A stretch of 57,190 nt of DNA from Steroidobacter sp. (GCA_025929585.1 JAICPY010000018.1:1-57190), one strand, 5' to 3'; positions 1 through 9,045 are shown, counted from the first letter of the stretch. Notes: generated from the sequence alone by a model not told the origin. Numbers and translations are program-made.

Positions 1-4
1 CCTA

Positions 5-703
5 ATGCGCCTCAATAAGTACATCAGCGAAACAGGCATTTGCTCACGACGCGAGGCCGACGCGTGGATCGAAGCTGGGCGTGTCACCGTCAATGGCGAG
101 ACGGCGAGCCTTGGAACGAAAGTGGGTGAAAGTGATCTCGTCTGCGTGGATGGGCGTGAGCTCGGTCAGGCCCGGCGTCATGTCTATATCGCACTGAACA
201 AACCCGCAGGCATCACCTGTACGACGGAGCGTCAGGTCGCTGGCAATATCGTCGATTTCGTCAAGCATCGCGAACGAATCTTCCCGATCGGAAGATTAGA
301 CAAAGAATCCGAAGGCCTGATCCTGCTCACGAACAATGGCGATATCGTCAATGAGATTTTGCGGGCCGAAAATGAGCACGAAAAAGAGTACCTGGTCACC
401 GTCGATCGTCCAGTCACGCCGATCTTCTTGAACGGCATGGCAAGCGGAGTACGAATCTTAGGGACCGTGACGAAGCCCTGCCGCATAAAGCGTATCGGAC
501 CAGCCACCTTCAAGATTATTCTGACGCAAGGGCTGAACCGTCAGATCCGGCGCATGTGCTCCTTCTTTGGCTACAAAGTGGTGCGCTTGCAGCGGGTTCG
601 AATCATCAATGTGACGCTCGATGGCCTGAAGATCGGGCAGTGGCGTGAGCTGTCGGCGCCTGAAGTGCGCGGCCTGTTGCCCGGACGGACCGACCTGATT
701 TGA
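5..703 (+). CDS. rluF: 23S rRNA pseudouridine synthase, RluF type
   Basis: This 232-residue protein is probably the dual-specificity RluF enzyme that isomerises uridine to pseudouridine in 23S rRNA (U2604 in E. coli) and can act on a tyrosine tRNA. An S4 RNA-binding domain fills about residues 1-60. A pseudouridine synthase domain follows, with the GRLDKESEG signature and catalytic Asp99. Long stretches match my memory of E. coli RluF, including [10 protein letters not shown] and [11 protein letters not shown], which separates it from RluB and RluE. It is shorter than the E. coli protein (about 290 residues) because it lacks the basic C-terminal tail. The ATG lies 4 bases from the window edge, so its ribosome binding site and any upstream operon partner cannot be judged. 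Confidence 0.9.
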   Translation: MRLNKYISETGICSRREADAWIEAGRVTVNGETASLGTKVGESDLVCVDGRELGQARRHVYIALNKPAGITCTTERQVAGNIVDFVKHRERIFPIGRLDKESEGLILLTNNGDIVNEILRAENEHEKEYLVTVDRPVTPIFLNGMASGVRILGTVTKPCRIKRIGPATFKIILTQGLNRQIRRMCSFFGYKVVRLQRVRIINVTLDGLKIGQWRELSAPEVRGLLPGRTDLI

Positions 704-770
704 TTTGCGCTGGTGCGGCCGGCGTATTGCCCGATAGTGCGGTAGACGCTCGTGCCGGAGCGCAGTACCC

Positions 771-1709
771 TTGCCCGGCGAACTCAAATCAAATTCGCGT
801 CTTTCTCAAGCGCACGTGGAAGCCGACTACGATAGCAACACCCGCATCACGGGTCTCGAGGAGCTCGGCGCCGGAATCTCGGGTCAGAGTTGCCTTGTCG
901 TATTGCATTCCCCCGTGCACAGCGATCTTGGCCGACGCCATGCGTTGGATCGGGAAATCACGACCATCGGGCGCGGCCGCGACAATGACATCGTACTGCC
1001 CAGCGACTGTGTGTCACGACGTCATGTTCGTCTGGAACGCCGAGGCGATGCCATCTACGTGGTCGATTTGGCTTCGACGAATGGGACCTTCATCAATGAC
1101 GAACGCAAGCCTGTGCGCGAACGCCGGCTTGCCCGCGGGGACCGCCTGAAAGTCGGCGACACGATCTTCAAGCATCTAACGGGAGCCGATGTCGAGCTGC
1201 AGTATCACGACATCATCTTTCGCATGGCTGTGACCGACGGTCTTACGAATCTAGCCAACCGTAAGCAACTCGATGCCATTCTCGGCGAGGAGATTCCGCG
1301 CGCACATCGATATGGGCGTGAGCTATCGCTGGTGATGATAGACATCGATCATTTCAAAACCATCAATGACACGTACGGACATCTCACCGGCGATTATGTG
1401 CTGAGCGGGCTCGCTGCCATGTTGCAGAAGCGTCTGCGTCCCAACGATAAGCTCGGCCGCTACGGAGGCGAGGAGTTCTGTGCAATCCTTCCGGAGACCT
1501 CGGCTCAGAGTGCCGTCATAATCGCCGAGGATTTGCGAGCGCTGGTGGAGTCGCACGCATTCGTTTCCGACGACAAGCGTATTAAGGTCACGATCTCGCT
1601 TGGGGTGGGTGCCCTTCAACCCGCAATGCAGTCGAGTGATCTGTATCGAAGCGCGGACCAAATGCTCTATCAAGCAAAGCGCACCGGACGCAATCGCGTC
1701 TGCGTCTGA
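771..1709 (+). CDS. FHA-domain diguanylate cyclase
   Basis: A 312-residue cytoplasmic signalling protein that should make cyclic di-GMP from two GTP. An N-terminal FHA domain (about residues 45-135, with IGRGRDND, SRRH and STNGTFIN) would recognise a phosphothreonine partner. A GGDEF domain fills about 150-312. The active-site loop is GGEEF (232-236), an accepted active variant, and RPND (223-226) lies five residues before it, where the inhibitory I-site RxxD belongs. No membrane segment is visible. The start is a TTG; a GTG at 816 would remove 15 residues without touching a domain. Activity is therefore likely tied to a Ser/Thr kinase, which is not in this window. The family call is firm, but the input signal is unknown. 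Confidence 0.88.
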   Translation: MPGELKSNSRLSQAHVEADYDSNTRITGLEELGAGISGQSCLVVLHSPVHSDLGRRHALDREITTIGRGRDNDIVLPSDCVSRRHVRLERRGDAIYVVDLASTNGTFINDERKPVRERRLARGDRLKVGDTIFKHLTGADVELQYHDIIFRMAVTDGLTNLANRKQLDAILGEEIPRAHRYGRELSLVMIDIDHFKTINDTYGHLTGDYVLSGLAAMLQKRLRPNDKLGRYGGEEFCAILPETSAQSAVIIAEDLRALVESHAFVSDDKRIKVTISLGVGALQPAMQSSDLYRSADQMLYQAKRTGRNRVCV

Positions 1710-1732
1710 GTCGCAGCCGGACCTCGCTTGAG

Positions 1733-2110
1733 TTATCCCTCGTTACGATTCAGATAGAGGTAGATGTATCCGGTGACGAGCAGCACGCACAAACTGCCGA
1801 CAAAAGCGACGGCGCCCGCGCCAGCCAGCCAGTTGAACAGATGCCAGGAATCGCTAATCGCCGCGATGGCATCCGCCGCACTCAGGAATGCATACGCGAC
1901 AGCACTGCTGAACATCCACTTCAGCATGTAGCCTGGCAAATAGAAACGCATGCTGCGGTTGTGACGGTATGCTGCCGCGCGCGTCATGCGATCACCGGAG
2001 CTTGCGTCTTTGAACAGCCAGAACGGCCACAGATACCGGAACAGGACCAACGAAAGAGGCATCTCCTCATAGCGGGAGCTTACGGTCCTTAAGTCAGCGC
2101 GCTGGATCAT
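1733..2110 (-). CDS. Small inner-membrane protein, unknown function
   Basis: This 125-residue protein is not recognised. The N-terminal half is polar and aromatic (RYLWPFWLFKDAS, then the basic YRHNRSMRFY). Two hydrophobic segments follow, around residues 60-82 (MLKWMFSSAVAYAFLSAADA) and 95-120 (WLAGAGAVAFVGSLCVLLVT), so a two-pass inner-membrane protein with a short LNRNEG tail is likely. I chose the ATG at 2110 because AAGGTGAG lies just upstream at good spacing; the frame stays open for another 28 codons but has no comparable site there. It is downstream of the phzF-like gene on the same strand, separated by repeat element A. It may be only weakly linked to that gene. Confidence 0.6.
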   Translation of the reverse strand: MIQRADLRTVSSRYEEMPLSLVLFRYLWPFWLFKDASSGDRMTRAAAYRHNRSMRFYLPGYMLKWMFSSAVAYAFLSAADAIAAISDSWHLFNWLAGAGAVAFVGSLCVLLVTGYIYLYLNRNEG

Positions 2111-2210
2111 CTCGCTCACCTTCGATCGACTTCCTACGATAGATGAGCGGCGTGAGCAGATGGTTCCGTACTTGCCTCCTTGCAGACGTTGCATTGCGAA
2201 CTGGCGTGTT

Positions 2211-2270
2211 CGCGGTTGACGCTGACGGCAATAGAAGGAGTTTTCTCGCCGTCAACCGTCAACGGTTCCG
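2211..2270. repeat. Heptad inverted-repeat element A
   Basis: A G-rich arm at 2214-2229 (GTTGACG-like units) faces a C-rich arm at 2248-2269 (CGTCAACCGTCAAC) across about 18 bases. The right arm abuts the stop codon of the PhzF-family gene. The unit GTTGACG occurs about twice per arm with one imperfection on the left. This is the shortest member of the family found in this window. Confidence 0.7.
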
Positions 2271-3116
2271 CTACAACTCGATCGTGCCTCGCCCGATCTC
2301 GATGACCTCACCTCCGACGAAGATGTGGCGTTCCGCATTCAACTCGAGGAACAGTGTGGAAGGTCGTCCTACATACTCGCCTTGCGCAATCTCGAAGAGC
2401 TGCGGCACCGAACGCCCGTTTGCGAGAAACCATCCGCCGAGATTTGCGGTCGCGGAACCGGTTGCGGGATCTTCGAGAATGGCGCTTCCCTGCGGGAAGA
2501 AAAAGCGGCCGAGAATGCGACCGGGCTCGATTTCGGCGAACACGTACGCCATGCTGTGCCCATCCTCGCTTCTCACGATCGAGAACTTCGATGCGACTGG
2601 ATTCGCGGCTCGTACCGCATCGGCGCTTTTCAGGGGAACGACGAGTTGCTCTTTGCCGGACTTCACCCAAAGCGCTCGCGCATCGATATCGGATTCAGCA
2701 AGGCTGAGCATTGCGGCGAGTTGCGAGGCGCTCGCTTCGCACGGACGTGAAGTCGATGGATTCGCTTGCAACGTCCAGCGAGAACCGTCGGCGCGTACCG
2801 GGATGACTCCGGCTTGCATCTCGAGCGTCGCCTCATTGCCGCACTTTCCAAGCGCGCGGCACACGAATGCCGATCCAAGCGTCGGATGGCCGGCAAATGG
2901 CATCTCGTATGCAGGCGTGAAAATACGAACCCGCGCAGATGCTTTCGTCGACGGCAGCAAGAATGTGGTCTCGGACAAATTGAACTGTCCCGCAAGACGT
3001 TGCATCGTCTGCGTATCCAAGGACTGGCCATTCTCGAAGACGCACAAAGGGTTTCCCGACAAGGGATCGTTATTGCGCGTGAAAACGTTGACGATGCGAA
3101 AGTTCAGTGAAGCCAT
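2271..3116 (-). CDS. PhzF-family isomerase/epimerase
   Basis: A 281-residue cytoplasmic enzyme of the PhzF/diaminopimelate-epimerase fold. It carries the N-terminal GNP motif, a SETTF motif whose Glu49 aligns with the general acid/base of PhzF, and the DPATGSA loop near residue 220. The length is typical for the family. PhzF itself isomerises a dihydro-hydroxyanthranilate, but most homologues outside phenazine clusters have unknown substrates. No other phenazine genes are present. The kynurenine operon, which makes 3-hydroxyanthranilate, lies just upstream on the same strand, so action on a related aromatic amino acid is a possibility but only inference. The 268 bases between the two argue for a separate promoter. 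Confidence 0.85.
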   Translation of the reverse strand: MASLNFRIVNVFTRNNDPLSGNPLCVFENGQSLDTQTMQRLAGQFNLSETTFLLPSTKASARVRIFTPAYEMPFAGHPTLGSAFVCRALGKCGNEATLEMQAGVIPVRADGSRWTLQANPSTSRPCEASASQLAAMLSLAESDIDARALWVKSGKEQLVVPLKSADAVRAANPVASKFSIVRSEDGHSMAYVFAEIEPGRILGRFFFPQGSAILEDPATGSATANLGGWFLANGRSVPQLFEIAQGEYVGRPSTLFLELNAERHIFVGGEVIEIGRGTIEL

Positions 3117-3384
3117 GCGGTGCTACTCGGCCAGTTTGGTTGATTTCTACCTGCCAGCAGCGGATAGGTAAATGCACAGTCTGCGTGCTCGCTTGCGGGA
3201 CAGTTGCGAAGGAGATATTCCGAACCTTGAGGGGCCGCGGGCGTGCGGCTGCGATCCGGAGTGAGAACGGCTGGCCAACCCACGGACAGGGACAATCACA
3301 GATTGATTCAGCTCTCCCTTCAAGGAAAGGCCGCAACCACAGCGGCGGGTGAGGGTCCGATCACGCAACCTCGTTTTCTCGTCA
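3117..3384. other. Intergenic gap between kmo and the PhzF gene
   Basis: These 268 bases hold no convincing gene. On the minus strand a small hairpin (GCCGC and GCGGC arms at about 3330-3346) is followed by CTTTCCTT and could be a weak terminator for the kynurenine operon. No heptad repeat arms are visible. The promoter of the PhzF-family gene should lie near the 3117 end, but I cannot pick out a consensus. Confidence 0.35.
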
Positions 3385-4755
3385 TCACCTCTCTACTCGC
3401 AACGGCCGAAGTTTCGCTTTGACTAGCATGGCGGCCGCTTCGAAATCCACGTCGGAAAGGCTCTGCGCGTTACGCGTGAGCTCATCCAAAATTTGGCTCT
3501 GTATTTTGCCGCGTTGGAAAGCGACCGCGTACGGAATCTCGTCATGGAACATCACCATCGAGTAACGAGGCACAAAGTGATCGGGAAAGCGCTTCTCGAG
3601 CTCCAATGAGAGGGCTTTCTGCAGCATGAATTTCGGGTCGCGCACCGCATCGCGCATTTCGACATAGTTTTCCAGCGCCATGTCGGCGATCGCCTCGGTG
3701 TTGGGCTTGCGAACATCCTGGAATTCTTTGAACACGTCGTGCCAGTCATCGACTTTGTCCACCCAGGCATCCAGTTCCGCACAGTCTTCGAATGCGCAGT
3801 TCATTCCCTGACCATGGAAAGGCGTGATCGCGTGAGCGGCATCGCCGATCAGCAAGATTTCGCCGTCCACAGCCCAGCGTCCGCAACGAATGGTCCCCAT
3901 GACTCCGGCCGGATTCTCAGAGAACTCTTTGACCAAGTCGGGCATGAGCTCGCGAACATCCGAGAAATGTTTTGCGAAGAAGGCGTCGACCGAACCGGGT
4001 TGCATGAGAGATTCGAAGCTGTCGTCGCCCTGAACGGGCAAGAACAATGTCACGGTAAAGCTGCCGTCGATGTTCGGTAGGGCGATGAGCATAAAGCCGC
4101 CGCGAGGCCAGATGTGCAAGGCATTCTTCTCGATCCGATGCCGTCCGTCGGCTCGGGGAGGCAATGTCAGCTCCTTGTAACGATGGGGTAACAACTGCTC
4201 GGAACATGCGAACCCGAGCTGTTCCACCAGGGCGTGCCGTAACACGGATCCTGCGCCGTCGGCGCCAATCGTGAGCAGCGTCGATACCTCATGATGAGTG
4301 CCCGAGCTGACTTCCTCGAACAAGAATTTACGGCTGGGAATATCGGCGTTCACCAGCGCGTTCCCGAAATGCAAATCCACTCCTGCAGCTTCGGCAGCAT
4401 CGAGCAATACGCGATTCAATCCTGGACGAGAGACCGAGTAGATCACTTCGTGGTCGAGCTGCCCATAGGGCATGAAAGACAGCGACCCATCGACGGCGTG
4501 CAGCATCCGTCCGCGCATTGGAATGAGTAGAGGCAACACATCGGGCATGACGCCTGCAAGCTCGAGCGCGCGAATACCGCGCGCGGCCAGTGCGAGATTG
4601 ATAGAACGTCCGGCTGGAATGGTAGTCCGTCGCATATCGCCAAGGCGTTCGAACATCTGCACACGATGTCCGCGGCGCGCGAGCAAGATGGATATCAAGC
4701 TGCCGGCCAACCCTGCGCCGACTATCGTTACATCCGCGGGTGTTTCGATCGCCAT
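3385..4755 (-). CDS. kmo: Kynurenine 3-monooxygenase
   Basis: A 456-residue FAD-dependent hydroxylase that converts L-kynurenine to 3-hydroxykynurenine with NADPH and O2. The N-terminal GAGLAG at 13-18 is the Rossmann FAD motif. GDAAHAITPFHGQGMNCAFE is the second FAD motif with the KMO-specific context. A hydrophobic C-terminal stretch typical of eukaryotic KMO is absent, as in bacterial forms. I chose the ATG at 4755 because the extra 18 upstream residues overlap the kynureninase end and look non-homologous. It is the last gene of the leftward kynurenine operon, starting 5 bases after the kynU stop. Context and motifs agree well. Confidence 0.92.
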   Translation of the reverse strand: MAIETPADVTIVGAGLAGSLISILLARRGHRVQMFERLGDMRRTTIPAGRSINLALAARGIRALELAGVMPDVLPLLIPMRGRMLHAVDGSLSFMPYGQLDHEVIYSVSRPGLNRVLLDAAEAAGVDLHFGNALVNADIPSRKFLFEEVSSGTHHEVSTLLTIGADGAGSVLRHALVEQLGFACSEQLLPHRYKELTLPPRADGRHRIEKNALHIWPRGGFMLIALPNIDGSFTVTLFLPVQGDDSFESLMQPGSVDAFFAKHFSDVRELMPDLVKEFSENPAGVMGTIRCGRWAVDGEILLIGDAAHAITPFHGQGMNCAFEDCAELDAWVDKVDDWHDVFKEFQDVRKPNTEAIADMALENYVEMRDAVRDPKFMLQKALSLELEKRFPDHFVPRYSMVMFHDEIPYAVAFQRGKIQSQILDELTRNAQSLSDVDFEAAAMLVKAKLRPLRVER

Positions 4756-4760
4756 GATGC

Positions 4761-6044
4761 TCAAGGCGAGCCGATGCAAAGCGAATGCAATGCAGCGACA
4801 AAGTCCCAAACGTCCCTGAAAGAGTTGTAAAGCGGCGTAGGCGCGACGCGCACGACGTCGGGCTCACGCCAGTCGCAAATAAATCCTTGGTGGGTGAGTT
4901 GCTGATGTATCGCTCTTGCTTCGTCGGGAGCTCGCGCGATGCGGATCGAGAGCTGGCAACCGCGAGCTTCGATCAGATTGGGCGTGAGAATCGCCACATG
5001 ATCGCCGAGCGATGCCTGCAGTAGCAGTTCAAGATAGCCAGTCAGCCGGATCGACTTCGCTCGCAGCGCTTCCATGCCAGCTTGATCGAAGATTTCCAGT
5101 GAGGCGAGCAAGGGTGCGGCCGCGAAGATGGAAGGATTCGACAGTTGCCATCCTTCAGCGCCGCGAAGCGGGACGAACTGCTCAGGCATTGCGAATCGGC
5201 TTGTCTTGTCATGTCCCCACCATCCCGCGAAGCGCGGCATATCTAGCGCAATGCCGTGACGCTCATGGACGAAGCAGCCTCCGATCGCTCCGGGTCCTGC
5301 GTTGAGATATTTGTAGCCGCACCAGACTGCAAAATCGATGTCCCAGTCGTGCAGCCGCAGCGGCACGTTGCCAATGGCGTGGGCCAAGTCGTAACCGATC
5401 ACGCAACCATGCTTGCGGGCGCATGCTGCGATCTTCGCCATATCGAAGCATTGACCACTTAGGTACTGCACGCCGGGCAATACGATGGCGGCGATCTCGC
5501 GGGCATGACGTTCTATGGACTCACAAATGTCTTCGGTCGCAAAAATGTATTCACCGAATCGCGGTTCGATCTCCATCAATGTCATTGCAGGATCGAAGCC
5601 TCGTTGCTCGAGGTGCGAGTGAACGGCGTATCGGTCCGAGGAAAATGCGCGCTTCTCGATGAGTATTTTGTTGCGTTCGCCTTCGGGCCGATAGAAGCTC
5701 GCCAGCATCAAATGCAAATTGACTGTGAGCGAGTTCATTGCGATGACTTCGCTCGGGCGTGCGCCAGTGAGTCGTGCCAATCCTGGCGTGAGCTGTTCGT
5801 GGTACGAAACCCAAGGCCGCTTTGAGTCGAAGTGGCCATCTACTGCGAGCTCGGCCCATGCCGCGAGCTCCTCGTTGATCGCGCTCGCGGCGGACTTTGG
5901 CTGCAATCCCAGAGAGTGCCCGCACAAGTAGATGCTGCGCGTTCCACCTTTGCGCGCAGGCAAATGAAATCGATCGCGCAGCGGCGCGAGAACATCTTCC
6001 TCGTCCTGCTGTTGCGCGTAGGTTCGATCGAGCGACGGATTCAT
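4761..6044 (-). CDS. kynU: Kynureninase
   Basis: A 427-residue PLP enzyme that cleaves 3-hydroxykynurenine (or kynurenine) to 3-hydroxyanthranilate (or anthranilate) and alanine. YLCGHSLGLQP near the N terminus, the cofactor-side DLAHAIGNVPL, and WCGYKYLNAGPG with the Schiff-base Lys are all present. Length matches bacterial KynU. The frame stays open upstream, but ATG 6044 is chosen because it overlaps the stop of the preceding hydrolase gene in a TGATG arrangement and the first residues (MNPSLDRTYAQQQDEEDVLAPLRD) fit the family. This tight overlap implies translational coupling. The KMO gene follows 5 bases later, so 3-hydroxykynurenine is the probable physiological substrate. Confidence 0.93.
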   Translation of the reverse strand: MNPSLDRTYAQQQDEEDVLAPLRDRFHLPARKGGTRSIYLCGHSLGLQPKSAASAINEELAAWAELAVDGHFDSKRPWVSYHEQLTPGLARLTGARPSEVIAMNSLTVNLHLMLASFYRPEGERNKILIEKRAFSSDRYAVHSHLEQRGFDPAMTLMEIEPRFGEYIFATEDICESIERHAREIAAIVLPGVQYLSGQCFDMAKIAACARKHGCVIGYDLAHAIGNVPLRLHDWDIDFAVWCGYKYLNAGPGAIGGCFVHERHGIALDMPRFAGWWGHDKTSRFAMPEQFVPLRGAEGWQLSNPSIFAAAPLLASLEIFDQAGMEALRAKSIRLTGYLELLLQASLGDHVAILTPNLIEARGCQLSIRIARAPDEARAIHQQLTHQGFICDWREPDVVRVAPTPLYNSFRDVWDFVAALHSLCIGSP

Positions 6045-6859
6045 CAGCCTCTCAGCGCCATGAGTATCGGCCTGCTGGGCGCCGCATCGGAAGCGAAAGG
6101 CGCAATCTGCAAGTTCAGCAAATAAAACCCATCCGGGATGCTGCTGTGGATGTACGCCAACTCGGTAATCGTGGCCGTCCTTCGTGTTGCTGCCTCTAAC
6201 GCAGTAGAGCCGCGTGGCATGCCCCAAAAAATGCGATGGGCCGTGAGGATTCCTTCATCCTCCGCCCGATCCACCGAGGGCAAGTCGACAACGAGGTGCT
6301 GGATGCCACGTTGAACGATCCATTCCATCGCTGCAGCGCTGAAGTAGGGGGCAGGACAGCTTCCATAATCGCGAGTTCGCTTCGAATCATCGTTGGGTAA
6401 CGTGCGAATCACGAGCGCCTCGAACTGCCCTGCGTCTGTCGCCTGTACGGCGGCTTCGATAGCTGAACGACTGACCAGAAAGTCGCCCGGCTGGGGCGCC
6501 GGGTGACTGTGCTCGGTAGTGGAGCTTGCGGATTGCGGCTCGACGCTGATCAACAACGCGCTCAGGAGCGCATCTCGGCAGAGTTCATGAATGCTGAGGC
6601 GTTCACCAGTGATGTGACCTACACATTCGGTGTGCGTGCCATTGCAATGCGGCGTTAACGTGTACGTTGCACAGTTGCAGCTGCCGCCGCGGCGGACATC
6701 GCCGGTAAATGAGCCTGCGACGTAGGTGCGTTCTTGTGCCGGCGGCGCGCCGAAGCAGCGAAGCTGAGAGCCGCCAAAGCTCAGTGGGATCGACAGATCG
6801 TAGTGGTCCGGTGTTACGCGGTAGCTGCGCTCACCCACCTGCACCGTCAATGTGACCAT
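6044..6859 (-). CDS. Cyclase-family hydrolase, probable kynurenine formamidase
   Basis: A 271-residue protein of the metal-dependent cyclase/formamidase superfamily. The diagnostic region HCNGTHTECVGHI (residues 71-83) resembles the HxGTHxDxxxH metal site of KynB but has one extra residue and Glu in place of Asp. It is about 60 residues longer than typical KynB (about 210) and has a Cys-rich patch (GGSCNCATYTL) just before the motif. Lying between the 3-hydroxyanthranilate dioxygenase and kynU genes, it most plausibly hydrolyses N-formylkynurenine. The start is the ATG four bases after the dioxygenase stop; an open frame upstream merely overlaps that gene. Family is likely and substrate is inferred from context only. 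Confidence 0.7.
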   Translation of the reverse strand: MVTLTVQVGERSYRVTPDHYDLSIPLSFGGSQLRCFGAPPAQERTYVAGSFTGDVRRGGSCNCATYTLTPHCNGTHTECVGHITGERLSIHELCRDALLSALLISVEPQSASSTTEHSHPAPQPGDFLVSRSAIEAAVQATDAGQFEALVIRTLPNDDSKRTRDYGSCPAPYFSAAAMEWIVQRGIQHLVVDLPSVDRAEDEGILTAHRIFWGMPRGSTALEAATRRTATITELAYIHSSIPDGFYLLNLQIAPFASDAAPSRPILMALRG

Positions 6860-6863
6860 CGCT

Positions 6864-7379
6864 TCAGGTTCTACGATGTGCGACAGCGCCACAAGCTTGG
6901 CATGTGCGGTTGGCGGGGGTTTGGTAGAAACGCTCGAAGATTGGCGGCAATTGCTTCTCGATGTCGGAGACGTGCAGATACTCAGCGTATAGCGGGTATT
7001 GGCAATGCTCGCAGTACCACAGAAACCCATCCTGTTCTTCGGGCCGTCGCTGTCTTTCGATGACCAAGCCGACGGTGTTCGCGAAACGCTGCGGCGAGTG
7101 TGGAATTCGCGCGGGCAGCAGGAAAATCTCACCTTCCCGGATTGGAATATCCACTCGCGCACCGTCTTGCATGGTGCGCAGGATCATGTCTCCTTCGAGC
7201 TGGTAGAAAAACTCTTCACCCGGATCATCATGAAAATCGGCGCGGGCGTTTGGCCCACCCACCACCATGATGATGAATTCCGAATCGCGAAAAACCTGCC
7301 GGTTGCATACTGGGGGCTGGAGAAACTCGCGATGTTCCTCGATCCACTGACGGAAGTTGAACGGCTTGAGTACGCTCAT
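6864..7379 (-). CDS. nbaC: 3-hydroxyanthranilate 3,4-dioxygenase
   Basis: A 171-residue Fe(II) cupin dioxygenase that opens 3-hydroxyanthranilate; the product cyclises to quinolinate, the NAD precursor. The metal-binding region ADFHDDPGEEFFYQ and a later IPHSPQR supply His/Glu/His ligands. The C terminus has CEHC and CQAC, the rubredoxin-like second iron site of bacterial enzymes. Length matches the family. The ATG at 7379 is preceded by TTGGAG at good spacing, better than the TTG four codons upstream. It is first in the operon dioxygenase-hydrolase-kynU-kmo; tryptophan 2,3-dioxygenase is not in the window and must be elsewhere if the route starts from tryptophan. Confidence 0.93.
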   Translation of the reverse strand: MSVLKPFNFRQWIEEHREFLQPPVCNRQVFRDSEFIIMVVGGPNARADFHDDPGEEFFYQLEGDMILRTMQDGARVDIPIREGEIFLLPARIPHSPQRFANTVGLVIERQRRPEEQDGFLWYCEHCQYPLYAEYLHVSDIEKQLPPIFERFYQTPANRTCQACGAVAHRRT

Positions 7380-7506
7380 GTAGGTCTCCAATTACGTGCA
7401 GTATATCGCTGGGAAGCGTTCCGGCCAGTCTGTGCAAGTCTTTGGCGCTGCGGCTTGCATTTTGGCGCGCCGGCCCGAGAATTTCCGCATGCTCCTCGAG
7501 GTGTCT

Positions 7507-8151
7507 ATGCGCTCAGCAATTCGCTATCTCATCTGTTTGGCAGGCTGCACTGTCGCCGGCGTGGTTGCGGCGGCTCAATCTTCGGAACCGGTGCAAGCCA
7601 TTTGGAAGCCGCAGGAGTTCACTTTTCACTACCAAAGCTTCACGACTTTCTATTCGTGCGACAGCTTGGAGAGCAAGCTGGAACAGATCCTCAAGCAGGT
7701 CGGCGCTGAGGCCGTGGTGAAGGTGCGCTCGCCCGATTGTGGCCGCGGACCGGTGCGCCAGCCCAGTGCCGATATCCAGCTCATCTCACCGGTGGAGGCC
7801 ACACCCGATGCGCTCGCGGAATTGAAGCGCGGCGACACCAGGCGCGAGCTCGCGGCGCGAGTCGCTGGGAAGACCAAAGAGCTGGAAGAAATGGAAAAGC
7901 CCTTCGCCGCGCAATGGCAGCGCGTGACCGTCGGCCGAAGCCGGAAGGCCGCGGGCTTGGAGAACGGCGATTGCGAACTGCTCGATCAAGTTCGCAAGAA
8001 AATCCTTCCCAAACTTGCCGTACGAGTCGTGAAGGAGAACTCACCTTGTCCTCCGAACTCTCCGTCACTCACTCGGCCGACGTTGATCGTCGATGCGCTC
8101 ACGCAGATGCCCAAGCCCGACGACGCGATGAAAGAAACCCAGACGCCGTGA
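7507..8151 (+). CDS. Secreted or periplasmic protein, unknown
   Basis: A 214-residue protein I do not recognise. It begins with a clear Sec signal peptide (MRSAIRYLICLAGCTVAGVVAAAQ, cleavage likely after AAA or AAQ). The mature part has several cysteines (YSCDSLES, SPDCGRG, NGDCELL, SPCPP), which may form disulfides in the periplasm, and a charged helical stretch around RRELAARVAGKTKELEEMEK. I chose ATG 7507, preceded by CGAGGTG; an in-frame ATG at 7489 is the alternative. It diverges from the kynurenine operon across about 127 bases. The end is proline-rich and carries no anchor. No function is proposed. Confidence 0.7.
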   Translation: MRSAIRYLICLAGCTVAGVVAAAQSSEPVQAIWKPQEFTFHYQSFTTFYSCDSLESKLEQILKQVGAEAVVKVRSPDCGRGPVRQPSADIQLISPVEATPDALAELKRGDTRRELAARVAGKTKELEEMEKPFAAQWQRVTVGRSRKAAGLENGDCELLDQVRKKILPKLAVRVVKENSPCPPNSPSLTRPTLIVDALTQMPKPDDAMKETQTP

Positions 8152-8172
8152 AGCCGGCGCGGGATTGTTGGA

Positions 8173-9018
8173 CTAGCCGCTCTCGATCTCTGGCTTGAGT
8201 CCAGAAGAAGAGCAGGGCACGCAGATCGGGTTTGCCTCCTCGTCCAGACGGACAGCGCAAAGCGTCTGTCCCCACACGCATCCTGTATCGATCGAAAGCA
8301 CATTTTGCTCGCGATGCAGCCCGAGAGCGGACCAATGACCACAAACGATGCGTAAGTCTTTGGAACGACGGTTCGGAGCTCTGAACCACGGATAGACATC
8401 GCGCGGCGCCTGCTCGATCGTGCCTTTGTATTTCAATTCGAGCGTTCCATCGGCGCGGCAGAAGCGCAGACGAGTGAAACTGTTGGTGATGAATCTTAGT
8501 CGCTCGAAGCCTCGCAACTCATCGGACCAACGATTAGGACGGTCGCCGTACATGTTTTGAAACAGCGCTTTGCAGACATCATCCTGCCGCAGAGCGGCTT
8601 CCAACTCTCGCGCGCATTGCTGAGCCAGCGCTAGATCCCATTGCGGCGGCAAACCGGCATGGATCATGGTGTAGTTGAGCTGTGGATCATGATGCATGAT
8701 CGGTTGATGTCGCAGCCAATCGAGGATCTCCTCTCGGTCGGGTGCGCTCAGCACGTCCTGGAGGGTGTCTTTGGACTTAACTTGCTCTTCCGAATAAGCC
8801 AGAGCGAGCAAATGCAGGTCGTGGTTGCCAAGCACGATCGCTGCGGAATCGCCTAGGGCACGCACCCGGCGTAGCACTTCGAGGGATTTCGGACCACGAT
8901 TGACGAGATCGCCGACGAGCCAAATCCGGTCGCGGCCCGGGTCGAACTTCAACACGTCGACTAAACGTGCGAGCTCCTCGTCACATCCCTGGATATCGCC
9001 AATCGCGTAGGTCGCCAT
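8173..9018 (-). CDS. apaH: Symmetrical diadenosine tetraphosphatase
   Basis: A 281-residue metallophosphatase that splits Ap4A into two ADP and, in E. coli, also decaps NpN-capped RNA. The three metal-binding blocks GDIQG (7-11), GDLVNRGP and GNHD are all present, followed by the later GHW block. Length is close to E. coli ApaH (280). The start MATYAIGDIQG is standard; an open frame extends 23 codons upstream into repeat element B but has no support. It is last of the lptD-surA-pdxA-rsmA-apaG-apaH series, and is separated from apaG by element B. Confidence 0.95.
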   Translation of the reverse strand: MATYAIGDIQGCDEELARLVDVLKFDPGRDRIWLVGDLVNRGPKSLEVLRRVRALGDSAAIVLGNHDLHLLALAYSEEQVKSKDTLQDVLSAPDREEILDWLRHQPIMHHDPQLNYTMIHAGLPPQWDLALAQQCARELEAALRQDDVCKALFQNMYGDRPNRWSDELRGFERLRFITNSFTRLRFCRADGTLELKYKGTIEQAPRDVYPWFRAPNRRSKDLRIVCGHWSALGLHREQNVLSIDTGCVWGQTLCAVRLDEEANPICVPCSSSGLKPEIESG

Positions 9019-9045
9019 GTATGCCGAGGCTGTGCTGTTTGGGGG

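Noticed and set aside
2271-3116. Phenazine biosynthesis cluster
   Set aside because: Only one PhzF-family gene is present; no phzA/B, D, E or G is seen in the neighbourhood.
2143-3171. Long plus-strand open frame (342 codons) opposite the PhzF-family gene
   Set aside because: It is antisense to a gene with clear PhzF motifs, has no recognisable domain, and is the sort of shadow frame common in GC-rich DNA.
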